From the NCBI RefSeq assembly GCF_000429965.1, contig NZ_AUCW01000004.1, forward strand, positions 248,001 to 312,000: a DNA stretch of 64,000 nt, given 5' to 3'. Under the pieces are notes generated by a model. It had not been told where the DNA came from. It did not search any database and saw only the letters and a program-made list of their open reading frames with translations. Source of the DNA: Desulfogranum mediterraneum DSM 13871. Its GTDB lineage: Bacteria > Desulfobacterota > Desulfobulbia > Desulfobulbales > Desulfobulbaceae. Below, in pieces: positions 18,162 through 27,344 of the stretch. The translations under genes and the position numbers were made by a program. Within the stretch, counting starts at the first letter, position 1, and the number at the start of each line of letters is the position of its first letter.

Positions 18162-20399
18162 TTATACCTGGGGACCAAGTACCCGATGCACTTCAGCGAC
18201 CGTGGTCAGACCTGCATGGACCTTGTTTCTGGCATCTTCAATCAAAAAAGGCATCTTTTCCTGCTCCGCTGCCTTGCGGAGATTGACGATACTCTGGCCC
18301 GCAGAGAGTTGGTCGACGAACAGATCGCTCATGATGAGCAGTTCATGGATCGGCAGACGCCCCTCAAAACCGTTGCCATGGCAATGTCGGCAGCCTTTCC
18401 CCTGGTAGGTCTTCAGCTTTGGAGTTGCAAAGAGGGGACCCAGTCGACTGAGTTCCCTCGGAGAGACCTTCACCTCCTCCCGACAATGGGGACAAATTTT
18501 TCGCACCAGACGCTGGGAGACAATTCCTTTGAGCGCCGAGGCGATGATATAGGGCCGCAGCTCCAGATCGATAAGCCTGGCAACAGTTTCCACGGCAGAA
18601 TTTGTGTGGAGGGTTGAAAACACCTGGTGCCCGGTCAAGGCTGCGTTAAAGGCAACGCTGGCCGTCTCTGCATCCCGTATCTCCCCAAGGAGTATTACAT
18701 CCGGATCCTGCCTGAGCGCTGAACGCAAAACAGAGGCAAAGCTCAAGCCGATCTTTTCCCGGATAGGTACCTGTGAGGCGCTATCAAAGTAATATTCGAT
18801 CGGGTCTTCAAGGGTTATGTAATTCTTTTCGGGGCTTACATTGTGCTGAAGCAGGGAGTAGAGGGTAGTTGTCTTGCCGCTGCCAGTTGGCCCGGTTGCC
18901 AGGATGATCCCCTGGGGGACATCGATGAGGTTGAATACCTTTTCCAGGTTGGTCTTGGAAAAACCCAGTTCATCGACCGTGTGAATGGCTGCATTGCGAT
19001 CAAGCAGACGCATCACCACCTTCTCTCCGTTCATGGTGGGCAAGGTGGAAATTCTCATGTCCACTATCTTCAATGGCGTTTTTACCGTGATCCTGCCATC
19101 CTGAGGTTTACGCCGCTCGGCAATATCCAGCTCTGCCATAATCTTGATCCGGGAGACCAGCGAACTGTGAAACTCCAGGGGAATATGAATCTTGTCCGTC
19201 AAAATCCCATCTGAGCGGTAGCGCACCACAACACTTTTCGCCTTGGGTTGAATATGGATATCGCTGACCTTGTTGCGCACGGCCTCGATAAGAATGGCAT
19301 TGACAAGGCGAATAGCCGGCGGTTCTTCCGTACTGCGCAACAGCTCGGTGAGAGAAACATCCTCCTCTTCTTCGATAATAATTTCAATCGCATCAAAGGG
19401 ATCGACAAATGTGGCCACGGTTTCCATATCTTTAAAGGAAACAGCGGTTGATGCCTCTCCGTAGACAGCAGTAATTTTACTCTCCAGGGTTGTCAGGTCT
19501 GCGAGTACGGTCTCGATCTGCAAGCCAGTGATAAAGCGAAGATTGTTGATCATATCAAAGTCTGTCGGATCGGCGGCGGCAAGCAGGAGTTTCTTTTTAC
19601 CACGCAGCTTGAGCGGAAGCACCAGATGGCGCATACAGAAAATTCGGGGAATCAGCTCGGTGACTCGCGGATCGACCTGAATTTCATGGAGGGCAACCTC
19701 TTCGAGACAGAGCTCTTCTTTCAGGATCCTGTGGATCTTTTTTTCGCTTACCCATCCTTTCTCCAGGATGACCTGTAACATCGAATTTTTTTCACGGGTC
19801 TGGAGTTGATACAGTTTCTGTACCTGATTATCGGTGATGCAGCCGTGTTGCTGGAGCATGGAGGGCAGCTGGCTCTTACTGATCATGGAGAGTTTAGACA
19901 GGGCTTCCATTTCCTTGCTCTGCCTGGTGTTGATATCGAGAAGCTCCTTGTTCTTCTTGATAATGTCAAACTGCTCCAGAGCAAGCGCCACCGTAACCCG
20001 AAGATCGTCATCCTGGGCGGGTTTCAGGATAAAACGATAGACTGCGCCATCTTTAATTGCTCCGATTATGGCTGAGGTATCTGCATGACCCGTGAGCATG
20101 ATCCGGATGGTATCCGGATAGACTTCCCGTACCTTCTGAAGCAATTCGGCTCCGGTCATTCCGGGCATCATATGATCAGAAATAATGAGCTGAAACTCTT
20201 TTCTCCTCATAAGCTCAAGAGCTTCCCTGGCACTGGAAGCCGTTTCTATCCTGTAATTTTCTTTACGAAAAACTCGCCTCATAGAGTCAAGGATATGGGG
20301 TTCATCGTCCACTATCAGGATACGATAGGCCGGAGACTCCTTGCCCTGCTCCGGGCCCTGGGATGTCTCTCCGGTAAAAAAAGAAGTGTAATCAGCCAT
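18162..20399 (-). CDS. Receiver domain fused to GspE/PilB-type secretion ATPase
   Basis: This protein has 745 residues from the ATG at 20399; an in-frame start at 20468 would add 23. A receiver domain comes first (YRILIVDDEP, phospho-Asp in IISDHMMPGMTG, Thr in MLTGHAD, Lys in FILKPA). A MshEN/GspE-N-like region follows (about 170-330) without the RLG residues of c-di-GMP-binding MshEN. The ATPase has Walker A GPTGSGKTTTLY (about 505), an Asp-box region TLEDPIEYYF, Walker B VILLGEIRD (about 568) and a His-box region. A CPHC...CRHC zinc site (about 636-670) is as in GspE/PilB. The ATPase core drives pilin or pseudopilin assembly at the inner membrane. The N-terminal receiver is not part of standard PilB and suggests direct control by phosphorylation, probably by the kinase upstream. 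Confidence 0.88.
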   Translation of the reverse strand: MADYTSFFTGETSQGPEQGKESPAYRILIVDDEPHILDSMRRVFRKENYRIETASSAREALELMRRKEFQLIISDHMMPGMTGAELLQKVREVYPDTIRIMLTGHADTSAIIGAIKDGAVYRFILKPAQDDDLRVTVALALEQFDIIKKNKELLDINTRQSKEMEALSKLSMISKSQLPSMLQQHGCITDNQVQKLYQLQTREKNSMLQVILEKGWVSEKKIHRILKEELCLEEVALHEIQVDPRVTELIPRIFCMRHLVLPLKLRGKKKLLLAAADPTDFDMINNLRFITGLQIETVLADLTTLESKITAVYGEASTAVSFKDMETVATFVDPFDAIEIIIEEEEDVSLTELLRSTEEPPAIRLVNAILIEAVRNKVSDIHIQPKAKSVVVRYRSDGILTDKIHIPLEFHSSLVSRIKIMAELDIAERRKPQDGRITVKTPLKIVDMRISTLPTMNGEKVVMRLLDRNAAIHTVDELGFSKTNLEKVFNLIDVPQGIILATGPTGSGKTTTLYSLLQHNVSPEKNYITLEDPIEYYFDSASQVPIREKIGLSFASVLRSALRQDPDVILLGEIRDAETASVAFNAALTGHQVFSTLHTNSAVETVARLIDLELRPYIIASALKGIVSQRLVRKICPHCREEVKVSPRELSRLGPLFATPKLKTYQGKGCRHCHGNGFEGRLPIHELLIMSDLFVDQLSAGQSIVNLRKAAEQEKMPFLIEDARNKVHAGLTTVAEVHRVLGPQV

Positions 20400-20529
20400 T
20401 GGCTCTATCTGCGTTTTTTTGTTTATCGACAGGTAAAAGGGGAGGGTCCAGTTGGCAGCCTTGCCCATCTTGGCAAAGGACTACAGTCCAGCTTGAGCGT
20501 GATCGAAAAATCTCATAGTTCAGAGTAGA

Positions 20530-21783
20530 TTACAGCTGTCCACCACCCCGCTGCTTGTGCCCCCTGCTGTTATTGATCTCCGGATCCACAGGGAGGGAAA
20601 TCGTAAAGACAGAACCTTTGTCCGGCTCGCTTTGCACCTCAACGGTGCCTTGGTGCGCCTGGACAATATCATGGATAACACTGAGCCCCAAACCAGTTCC
20701 CTGACCTACTTCTTTTGTGGTAAAAAAAGGTTCAAAGATCCGCGCCAGGTGCTCCTCCTTAATGCCAATACCCGTATCGCCCACGCTAATGCAGACCTCG
20801 TCTTGGCTGGCAAAGGTGGTGATCGTCACCTTGCCCTTGCCTTCAATGGCCTGAATACCATTCTGAATAAGGTTGTAGAACACCTGGCCAAGATAGGAAG
20901 GATAGCAATAGATCTCCGGAAGATCCGAAAACTTGACAACGAGCTCTACCTCTTTTCCTATCTGCGGCTTGAGCATTGCCAGGACCGTTTGCAGACGCCT
21001 GTTGACATCATCCCTGGTCAAATGCTCCCGATTAATATTGGAAAAGACCTTCAGGTCAGAGATAATGGAGGAGAGTCTTTTAACACCATCAAGACAGGAG
21101 TCAAACAGCACCGGGAAGTCGGTTCGGATAAAGTCGATATCTTCTTCTTCCCAGGCATCATGGACGGCCTCAAGATCACGGCCATGGAGCACGGCAGTGA
21201 AGAATAGATCCAGACTCTGCAGATAGTCCTTGGCAGCAGTCAAATTATGCTGAATAAAGGCTAAAGGTGAGTTGAGTTCATGGGCTACCCCTGCAGCCAA
21301 CTGGCCAACCGAGGCCAACTTTTCCGATTGATAGATCTTTCTCTGCGCCTCTTCCAAAATTTTAACCTGCTGCGCCACCTTCTCTTCCAGTCTCCCTGAA
21401 AGTTCTCTGTATCTTTGCTCGGATTTTTGCAGCTCCCTGTGTTTTTCCTGCAGAACCTCATAATCAGAAGCTATGGTTTCCAGATGAAGCTCAGAGGCCA
21501 TACGATACTGTACGGCTTCCTTCAGCAGAATCAGGATAAGTTCAGCACCTGCCCGAAGTTGGTCCAACTGGGCCGATGGGGATGCAAGGTAAGCGATTGG
21601 CTCAAGCTCCCAGAGTATCTCAACATGTTGCGCATCAGGATCTGGGACTGTCTCCAGGTCAAGCAGAACAACCTGACAACCCAAAAGAGCAGACAATGCC
21701 TGCTCAATCCTTTTCATTTTTTGGACGGAGAAAATTTCCTTCAGGGTAAATTGTCGGTCAAAACGGCTGGCTGACTTTTTCAT
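20530..21783 (-). CDS. Cytoplasmic sensor histidine kinase
   Basis: This is a soluble kinase of 417 residues without membrane segments. The N-terminal 100 residues are of unrecognised type, followed by a coiled coil (about 105-155, HRELQKSEQRYRELSGRLEE). HisKA carries His168 (GVAHELNSPLAF), and the ATPase domain has the N box NLIQNGIQAIEG, GDTGIGI and GTGLGLSVIHDI. It lies 14 bp after an MglA-like GTPase and about 130 bp before the receiver-ATPase fusion, all on one strand. The obvious partner is the fused receiver. It might sense a cytoplasmic or protein signal, for example the nucleotide state of the GTPase, but this is inference. Confidence 0.88.
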   Translation of the reverse strand: MKKSASRFDRQFTLKEIFSVQKMKRIEQALSALLGCQVVLLDLETVPDPDAQHVEILWELEPIAYLASPSAQLDQLRAGAELILILLKEAVQYRMASELHLETIASDYEVLQEKHRELQKSEQRYRELSGRLEEKVAQQVKILEEAQRKIYQSEKLASVGQLAAGVAHELNSPLAFIQHNLTAAKDYLQSLDLFFTAVLHGRDLEAVHDAWEEEDIDFIRTDFPVLFDSCLDGVKRLSSIISDLKVFSNINREHLTRDDVNRRLQTVLAMLKPQIGKEVELVVKFSDLPEIYCYPSYLGQVFYNLIQNGIQAIEGKGKVTITTFASQDEVCISVGDTGIGIKEEHLARIFEPFFTTKEVGQGTGLGLSVIHDIVQAHQGTVEVQSEPDKGSVFTISLPVDPEINNSRGHKQRGGGQL

Positions 21784-21797
21784 TATGCATTCGCCTG

Positions 21798-22469
21798 TTA
21801 GCGCTCGGTTTCCCTGGAGTGGACATCCCCCATGATCGCATGAATAAATTGCTCCGCGCTCATACCATGGTTGCTGGAGAGGCCATGCTCATGATCCAGT
21901 TTCGGATAGAGTTGGATAAGGAGTTGCTCAAAGGTCGAAAGGACACCGTGGCCGGTCAGGGCAACAGAAAAGACCAGGGGCCAAGGTGCACTGCTCCAAC
22001 GCGAGAGGATCTCTTCACGGGATAAGATATGGTCGAGATCTCTCTTGTTGAACTGAACAACAATGGGCAGGCTTTGAAAATCCAAACCAACCCTTGCTGC
22101 ATTCTCAGAGAGATTCTGAAAGGATTCGCCGTTGTTGATGACTTGGTCCACCTGTGAATCTGCGACAAAAACAACACCGTCGGCCCTGGAGAGCACTGCT
22201 TTTCTGGTGGCATCATGCTGCACCTGTCCCGGAACCGTAAAGAGTTTCATCTTCACCAACATGCCAGAGGGAGTTCTAAAGCCAAGGGGGAAGAGATCAA
22301 AAAAAAGGGTCCTGTCGTCTTTGGTCTCCATGGTCATCAGCTCTCCGGAAAGCTCAGGCTGAAGATGGTCGTGAAGACAGATCAGATTGGTGGTTTTACC
22401 GCTCAGGGCCGGACCGTAATAGACAAGTTTTATAACGAGTCTGGATAGATCATCAGTTATACTACTCAC
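21798..22469 (-). CDS. MglA-like small Ras-type GTPase
   Basis: This 223-residue GTPase has a P-loop at residues 19-27 (GPALSGKTT), a switch region near TMETKDDRTLFFDLFPLGF, a G3 motif of MglA type TVPGQ (78-82) and a G4 motif NKRD (141-144). The TMETKDDRT and TVPGQ forms are typical of MglA, which sets cell polarity and pilus position in Myxococcus and Thermus. No MglB (roadblock) gene is next to it. The C-terminal 30 residues extend beyond the standard G domain. It heads an operon with a histidine kinase and a receiver-PilB fusion, which supports a role in the spatial control of type IV pili. Confidence 0.87.
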   Translation of the reverse strand: MSSITDDLSRLVIKLVYYGPALSGKTTNLICLHDHLQPELSGELMTMETKDDRTLFFDLFPLGFRTPSGMLVKMKLFTVPGQVQHDATRKAVLSRADGVVFVADSQVDQVINNGESFQNLSENAARVGLDFQSLPIVVQFNKRDLDHILSREEILSRWSSAPWPLVFSVALTGHGVLSTFEQLLIQLYPKLDHEHGLSSNHGMSAEQFIHAIMGDVHSRETER

Positions 22470-22966
22470 GTTTCATTCACCCAATACGGATTCTGTTAAA
22501 GGCACCTTAGCTGCAGAGCAGAACAGTGGGCTTGGCAGATAGTATCAGCGAACAGGGCGGGAATCTTGATTATGGAGAGCCCTTGTTCGATGGCCAAGCA
22601 AGCGCGGACTCTGAGCATTCGAGAAAATTTGGCCAGTCACTCCGTTGATATTTCGAGCATAACTTTTCGTGTATAATGTCGCACCTGGGCTCAATGGCAC
22701 CTATTCAAAGGCCTTTCAACAAATTGTACGCTGCTGGTTCCCTCCTGTCAAATCAGCCAGTTGCCATTTCCAGCCGGAGAGAGAAAAATCGATAGGCAAA
22801 CAGCAGGCGGCAGGCTCTGGTAAGCCTGTATCGGTCCACAAAGGAAGAGAATGCACTGAAGGTACAAAAGAAACAGCATCGAACTCCCATACCTTGCGAC
22901 AGGCTCAACATGAGTGGGGTGGTGGGGAGAGTTATAACGGGACAAAATTTGCCGGCAGCTGAAAAC
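22470..22966. other. Intergenic region upstream of the GTPase operon
   Basis: About 500 bp separate the MglA-like gene from the tRNA terminator. A 97-codon open frame at 22669-22962 has no ribosome site and no recognisable protein character. The promoter of the GTPase operon should lie here, but I see no strong match to sigma-70 or sigma-54 consensus. Confidence 0.4.
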
Positions 22967-23000
22967 AGAAAAGCCCCTGGGTAATCCCAGGGGCTTTTCT
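22967..23000 (-). terminator. Strong rho-independent terminator after tRNA-Gln
   Basis: A perfect 15-bp inverted repeat (AGAAAAGCCCCTGGG, loop TAAT, CCCAGGGGCTTTTCT) lies 97 bp downstream of the tRNA gene on the minus strand. The ends are A/T-rich on both sides, so it could work in both directions. Confidence 0.85.
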
Positions 23001-23095
23001 CCTACTCTATCTCTACCTTATCGAAAATCGTATCAAAACACCTCAAGACATGTACAACCTGCCTTTACCTGATTTCCGTTAAGTGATTGTTTTCA

Positions 23096-23170
<75 letters not shown>

Positions 23171-23187
23171 GCAAGAAGGTGAAGGCG

Positions 23188-23216
23188 AAAATAGATGGTT
23201 TTGAGCTTCTTGTCAA
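23188..23216 (-). promoter_or_regulatory. Sigma-70 promoter of tRNA-Gln
   Basis: On the minus strand a perfect -35 TTGACA is followed after exactly 17 bases by TATTTT. The start would be near 23181, leaving about 11 bases before the tRNA. The elements lie between the amrB stop and the tRNA. Confidence 0.8.
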
Positions 23217-23250
23217 GGAAAATGCGCAGCAAATATCACTTCACAAATAT

Positions 23251-24057
23251 TCAACTCACAATCAAGCCGGCATAGCCAACGACCTGGTCGGTATCCCCGC
23301 TGACCTCGCCTGAATCGGTATAGTGCACCAACTCTACCTTGGAGGCACCAAGCTCCTTGGCAGCAAGTAAAACAATGGTTGTGGGTAACACCCCGCACAT
23401 GGTGATGCCGCGCTCTCCAACGACCCGATAGAGGCCCTCGGGATCAAAGGCCAACATTCGCTCAATGGCCAGTCGGTCCTGTTCGCTGGCCTGCGCTCTG
23501 GGCTTATAGTGGGTCATGTCGGTCGAGGCCACCATCAGCACCGGTTCGCCATGGTCCTGAATCGCCTTGGCCAGCTCTTGGCCGACCTGCCGACAGAGCC
23601 CGTAGGAGACCTGGGAGACGGCCAGGGCCACGAGCCTGAGATCAGGCTGCTGAGCCTGAAGAAACGGTACCTGCACCTCCAGCGAGTGTTCCCGCTCATG
23701 GGCCAGATCATCGCTGACAATCGCCGATGAAGCTGCCAGCAGACGCTCTGACAAGGGGCGATCCCGTGGCACCTCGCCAAGGGGCATGGACCAGTCTGCA
23801 GCGGAGAGGGCCAGTTCAGCTCCCTGACCATAGTGATTAGGCCCCAGGATCACCACGCTCTCAGGCACGGTAACCTGAGCCACGGTCAGGCCCGCCGTTG
23901 CCCCGGAATAGACATAGCCGGCATGGGGAAGAATGATCGCCTTGGCCGGACGCCTCACCTTTTCCGGGACCTGCGGTATCAGTTGCCCCAGAGCCTGCTC
24001 TAAGCGTGCCGGGTCCCCTGGGTAGAATCGATCGGCAGCCGCTGGTTGACGTAACAT
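23251..24057 (-). CDS. amrB: MEMO1/AmrB-family protein
   Basis: This 268-residue protein of the AmmeMemoRadiSam B (MEMO1) family has metal-site-like segments ILPHAGYVYSG, GPNHYG and STDMTHYKP, and a long conserved block EREHSLEVQVPFLQ. The ATG at 24057 has GGAGG six bases upstream. Bacterial members often occur with AmrA and the radical-SAM protein AmrS, forming a system of unclear substrate. Neither partner is in the window. Human MEMO1 binds copper and iron, and bacterial relatives include extradiol-dioxygenase-like folds. It lies downstream of cysS with about a 245-bp gap. A function beyond family membership cannot be read. Confidence 0.88.
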   Translation of the reverse strand: MLRQPAAADRFYPGDPARLEQALGQLIPQVPEKVRRPAKAIILPHAGYVYSGATAGLTVAQVTVPESVVILGPNHYGQGAELALSAADWSMPLGEVPRDRPLSERLLAASSAIVSDDLAHEREHSLEVQVPFLQAQQPDLRLVALAVSQVSYGLCRQVGQELAKAIQDHGEPVLMVASTDMTHYKPRAQASEQDRLAIERMLAFDPEGLYRVVGERGITMCGVLPTTIVLLAAKELGASKVELVHYTDSGEVSGDTDQVVGYAGLIVS

Positions 24058-24302
24058 ATTCCCTCCGCTTGGCTGAAGGCCGGCATGAACGATGTGATTG
24101 TCCAAGCCAGCCTGAACTGATTGCGCTGCTCACCCTGGCAGCACCACGCCTTCTTCACCTGCTCCCCCGCTCTACAGTTCCCACGCTCTTTCAGGGCTGA
24201 GCCGGTACAGCGGCGCCATGACCGGTGTTGGAAGAGCAAGACCCTCCGGGCAGGCAGCCACCGTTAGCTTAAGCTAGCGCCAAGGTCTCCTGGTTTCAGC
24301 TC

Positions 24303-25766
24303 CTACTTCCTGATATCCCAGACCGTACCACCCGGTCCGTCCTGGAGGACGATATCGACCGCCAGCAGCTGGTCTCGGACCTGATCGCTGGTGGCCCAAT
24401 CCTTTGCAGCCCTGGCAGCATTCCGTTTTTCGATCAGTTCGGCGATATCCTCCTCGGACAGATCCGTCTTCGCCAGCACCTGGGCCCTTTTCTCTGCCAT
24501 CACCCCGACAGGATCACGCTGGAGGATACCTACAATATCACCTAGCTGCCGGATCTTCGCAGCAGCCTCCTCCAAGAGGATGCAGTCCTCCTGATGCATC
24601 TGGGCGCCGGAAGTACGTAAAATCTTGTTAACGAGCTTGACCGTCTCAAAGAACTGACCAAGGGCCTGGGCCGTGTTAAAATCATTATCCATGGCCCGCT
24701 GGAAGCGAGTCTCCAGAGATTCGAGCTTTTCCCGATCCTTGCCGCTCACAACCGAGCCCTTGGCTTCCGCCGCCGGAGAGAGCTGAGCCACCTGGGCCAG
24801 ACACTCGTAGATGCGGTCCAAGCCCGTACGGGCATCCTCAAGGGCGGCCTGGGAGAAATCCAGGGGATTACGATACTGGGTGGAGAAGATAAAGAGCCGC
24901 AGCTCCTCGGCGCTATACTCCTGGAGCACGTCGCGGATGGTCAAAAAGTTGCCCAGTGATTTGGACATCTTCTCGTCCTTGATGGTCACAAAGCCATGGT
25001 GCATCCAGAGGTTGGCAAACTCCAGCCCCGAGGCCCCGCAGCTCTGGGCGATCTCATTCTCATGGTGGGGAAAGATCAGATCCTTGCCCCCTCCATGGAT
25101 ATCAAAGGTATCTCCCAAATACTTCCTGCTCATGGCGGAGCACTCGATATGCCAGCCTGGTCTCCCCTCCCCCCAAGGGCTGGTCCATTTCGGCTCCCCG
25201 GGCTTGGCCCCTTTCCAGAGAACAAAGTCCATGGGATGTTCTTTCTGCTCATTGACCTCGATCCGTGCTCCGGCCTGCATATCTTCAACGGAACGCCCGG
25301 AAAGCCTGCCATAGTCGGCATAGCGATTGACCCGAAAGTAGACGTCTCCTCCGGAGGGATAGGCCATCCCCTTGTCCACCAGGAGCTGGATCAGCTCGAC
25401 CATCTCCTGGATATGTTCGGTGGCCTTGGGCTCCAGATCCGGACGGAGGGTACCCAGGGCATCCATATCCGTATAGAACTCATCGATAAAGCGCAGGGCC
25501 AGAGCCGCAGCATCCATATCCTGCTCACTGGCCCTCCGGATGATCTTATCATCGATATCGGTGAAGTTACGGACAAAGGTCACCCGGTATCCCCGGTAGC
25601 GCAGATAACGTACCACCATATCAAAGACCAGGGCTGAGCGGGCATGACCGATGTGGCAGTAATCGTAGGATGTGATGCCGCAGACATAGAGCTTGACGTG
25701 GTTGTCTTCGATGGGCTGGAGCAGTTCTTTGGAACGGGAGAGGGTATTATATATACGTAGGGACAT
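24303..25766 (-). CDS. cysS: Cysteinyl-tRNA synthetase
   Basis: This 487-residue class I synthetase has the zinc/active-site segment YVCGITSYDYCHIGHARS (HIGH motif), zinc ligands in GWHIECSAMS and HGGGKDLIFPHHENE, and the KMSKSLGN loop. It charges tRNA-Cys with cysteine. The ATG at 25766 has AGGAT upstream; a longer in-frame start at 25796 has no homology. Length and order of motifs are normal. The AmpG-like gene on the same strand begins about 90 bp upstream, and cotranscription is possible. Confidence 0.96.
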   Translation of the reverse strand: MSLRIYNTLSRSKELLQPIEDNHVKLYVCGITSYDYCHIGHARSALVFDMVVRYLRYRGYRVTFVRNFTDIDDKIIRRASEQDMDAAALALRFIDEFYTDMDALGTLRPDLEPKATEHIQEMVELIQLLVDKGMAYPSGGDVYFRVNRYADYGRLSGRSVEDMQAGARIEVNEQKEHPMDFVLWKGAKPGEPKWTSPWGEGRPGWHIECSAMSRKYLGDTFDIHGGGKDLIFPHHENEIAQSCGASGLEFANLWMHHGFVTIKDEKMSKSLGNFLTIRDVLQEYSAEELRLFIFSTQYRNPLDFSQAALEDARTGLDRIYECLAQVAQLSPAAEAKGSVVSGKDREKLESLETRFQRAMDNDFNTAQALGQFFETVKLVNKILRTSGAQMHQEDCILLEEAAAKIRQLGDIVGILQRDPVGVMAEKRAQVLAKTDLSEEDIAELIEKRNAARAAKDWATSDQVRDQLLAVDIVLQDGPGGTVWDIRK

Positions 25767-25855
25767 GGGATATCCTGATATCTGAGAAATGATCAATAAG
25801 CTATAGGTAATGCAGACCAGCTGAATTGCAACACCCTAAAGAGGCGATCGCCGAC

Positions 25856-27082
25856 TTAAGGCGACTGTTGCGAAAGTCCGGAGACCCAATGTAACAGAAA
25901 CAGACCGGGAATGGCAACCACTGTGCAACAGCCGAAGAAGATGACCCACCCCATGGATTCTGCCATATAACCGGTGGGAGCGGAGGCCAGCACCCGGGGG
26001 ATCCCCATCAGGCTGGACAACAGGGCATACTGGGTGGCGGTAAATTTTTTATTGGTCAAGGAGGCCATATAGGCAACATAGGCGGCAGTCCCCATCCCTC
26101 CGCTCAAATTCTCAAAGGCGATCACCCCGGCCAGCAGGGAGAGGCTGTTACCCAGGAGTGCCAGCAGGACAAAACCTGCAGTGGAGATGGCCTGCAAGAT
26201 CCCAAAGAGCCAGAGACTGGAGATGATGCCGACCCGGAGGATGATGATCCCCCCAAAGAGCCCCCCCAGGATCGTGGCCCAAAAACCAAAGAGCTTGGCC
26301 ACGGCACCGATCTGGGTCTTGGTAAAGCCCAGCTCAAGATAAAAGGGGATGGTCATGGTGGAGGCCATCTGGTCGCCCACCTTATAGAGGAGCACAAAGA
26401 GGAGGATAAGGAGGGCGCCGTTGCGGCTGAAATACTCGGCAAAGGGCTGGAGCACAGCCTCCTTGAAGGTCTTTGGGCTGCCTGCGCCAACCTCTGGCTC
26501 GCGACAGCTCAAAGTCGTGACCAGGCCGATCCCTAAACTGGCTGCCATCAACAGATAGACCTGCTGGAAGGAAAAGAGGTCAGCCAGGATCAAACCGCCG
26601 CTCCCTGCCAGGAGCATCCCCACCCGGTAGCCGTTCACATAGAGAGAACTGCCCAGACCCAGCTCATTATCAGCCAAGTCTTCCCGGCGGTAGGCATCGA
26701 CGACGATATCCTGGGAAGCGGAGAAAAAGGTGACCAGGAGCGCTGCCAGGGCTACCAGCCAGGGATCTTTGCCGGGGTCTGCCATCCCCAGCCAGACCAG
26801 GGCCCCCATCAGCAAAACTTGACACAAGAGCAGCCAACCTCGCCTGCGCCCCAAGAATGGCAGGGTGAAACGATCAAGCACCGGCGCCCATAAAAACTTC
26901 AGGGTATAGGGCAAACCGACCAGCGAGAAGAGGCCGATTACAGAGAGATCCACCCCCTCCTCTTTCATCCAGGCCTGGAGCACGGAGAGGGTAAGCAGGA
27001 GCGGGACCCCGGAGGAAAACCCCATGAGAAAAGAGACCAGCATGCGAGGGGAAAAAATTTGATGATACAAGGCTATCGACAT
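25856..27082 (-). CDS. ampG: AmpG-like muropeptide permease (MFS)
   Basis: This 408-residue MFS transporter with about 12 membrane segments starts with the AmpG-type MLVSFLMGFSSGVPLLLT. It continues with EGVDLSVIGLFSLVGLPYTL, KFLWAPVLDRF and a GRRRGW loop. AmpG imports anhydro-muropeptides from the periplasm for peptidoglycan recycling. The window also holds mpl (61489-62985), which reuses the imported peptide, so a recycling pathway is likely. Related AmpG-like proteins exist with other substrates, so the symbol is by family. Confidence 0.85.
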   Translation of the reverse strand: MSIALYHQIFSPRMLVSFLMGFSSGVPLLLTLSVLQAWMKEEGVDLSVIGLFSLVGLPYTLKFLWAPVLDRFTLPFLGRRRGWLLLCQVLLMGALVWLGMADPGKDPWLVALAALLVTFFSASQDIVVDAYRREDLADNELGLGSSLYVNGYRVGMLLAGSGGLILADLFSFQQVYLLMAASLGIGLVTTLSCREPEVGAGSPKTFKEAVLQPFAEYFSRNGALLILLFVLLYKVGDQMASTMTIPFYLELGFTKTQIGAVAKLFGFWATILGGLFGGIIILRVGIISSLWLFGILQAISTAGFVLLALLGNSLSLLAGVIAFENLSGGMGTAAYVAYMASLTNKKFTATQYALLSSLMGIPRVLASAPTGYMAESMGWVIFFGCCTVVAIPGLFLLHWVSGLSQQSP

Positions 27083-27344
27083 GGCATCCAGTTGATGTTT
27101 AATGGGATTTCCAAGCTAACACCTTCTGGGGATACTATGCAAAACAATAAAACATTACCACCCTCTGTTCAGCCCTTTTCAAAGGATGAGATTGGAGGCA
27201 CCGGCCCTGGAAGAGGGGGGAGCAGGAGAGCTACGACGGCCTCAGGCAGGTGAGGAGGCATTCAAGGGGCGCCCCTCGTTCCCGGGAGGAGTCTGCCCGG
27301 AAGAGACCTTGCCCCGGGACAGCCGTGAGAGCAGAGAACAGCTG

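Noticed and set aside
22669-22962. 97-codon open frame upstream of the tRNA terminator
   Set aside because: Composition is atypical for protein, there is no ribosome site, and it runs into a terminator hairpin.
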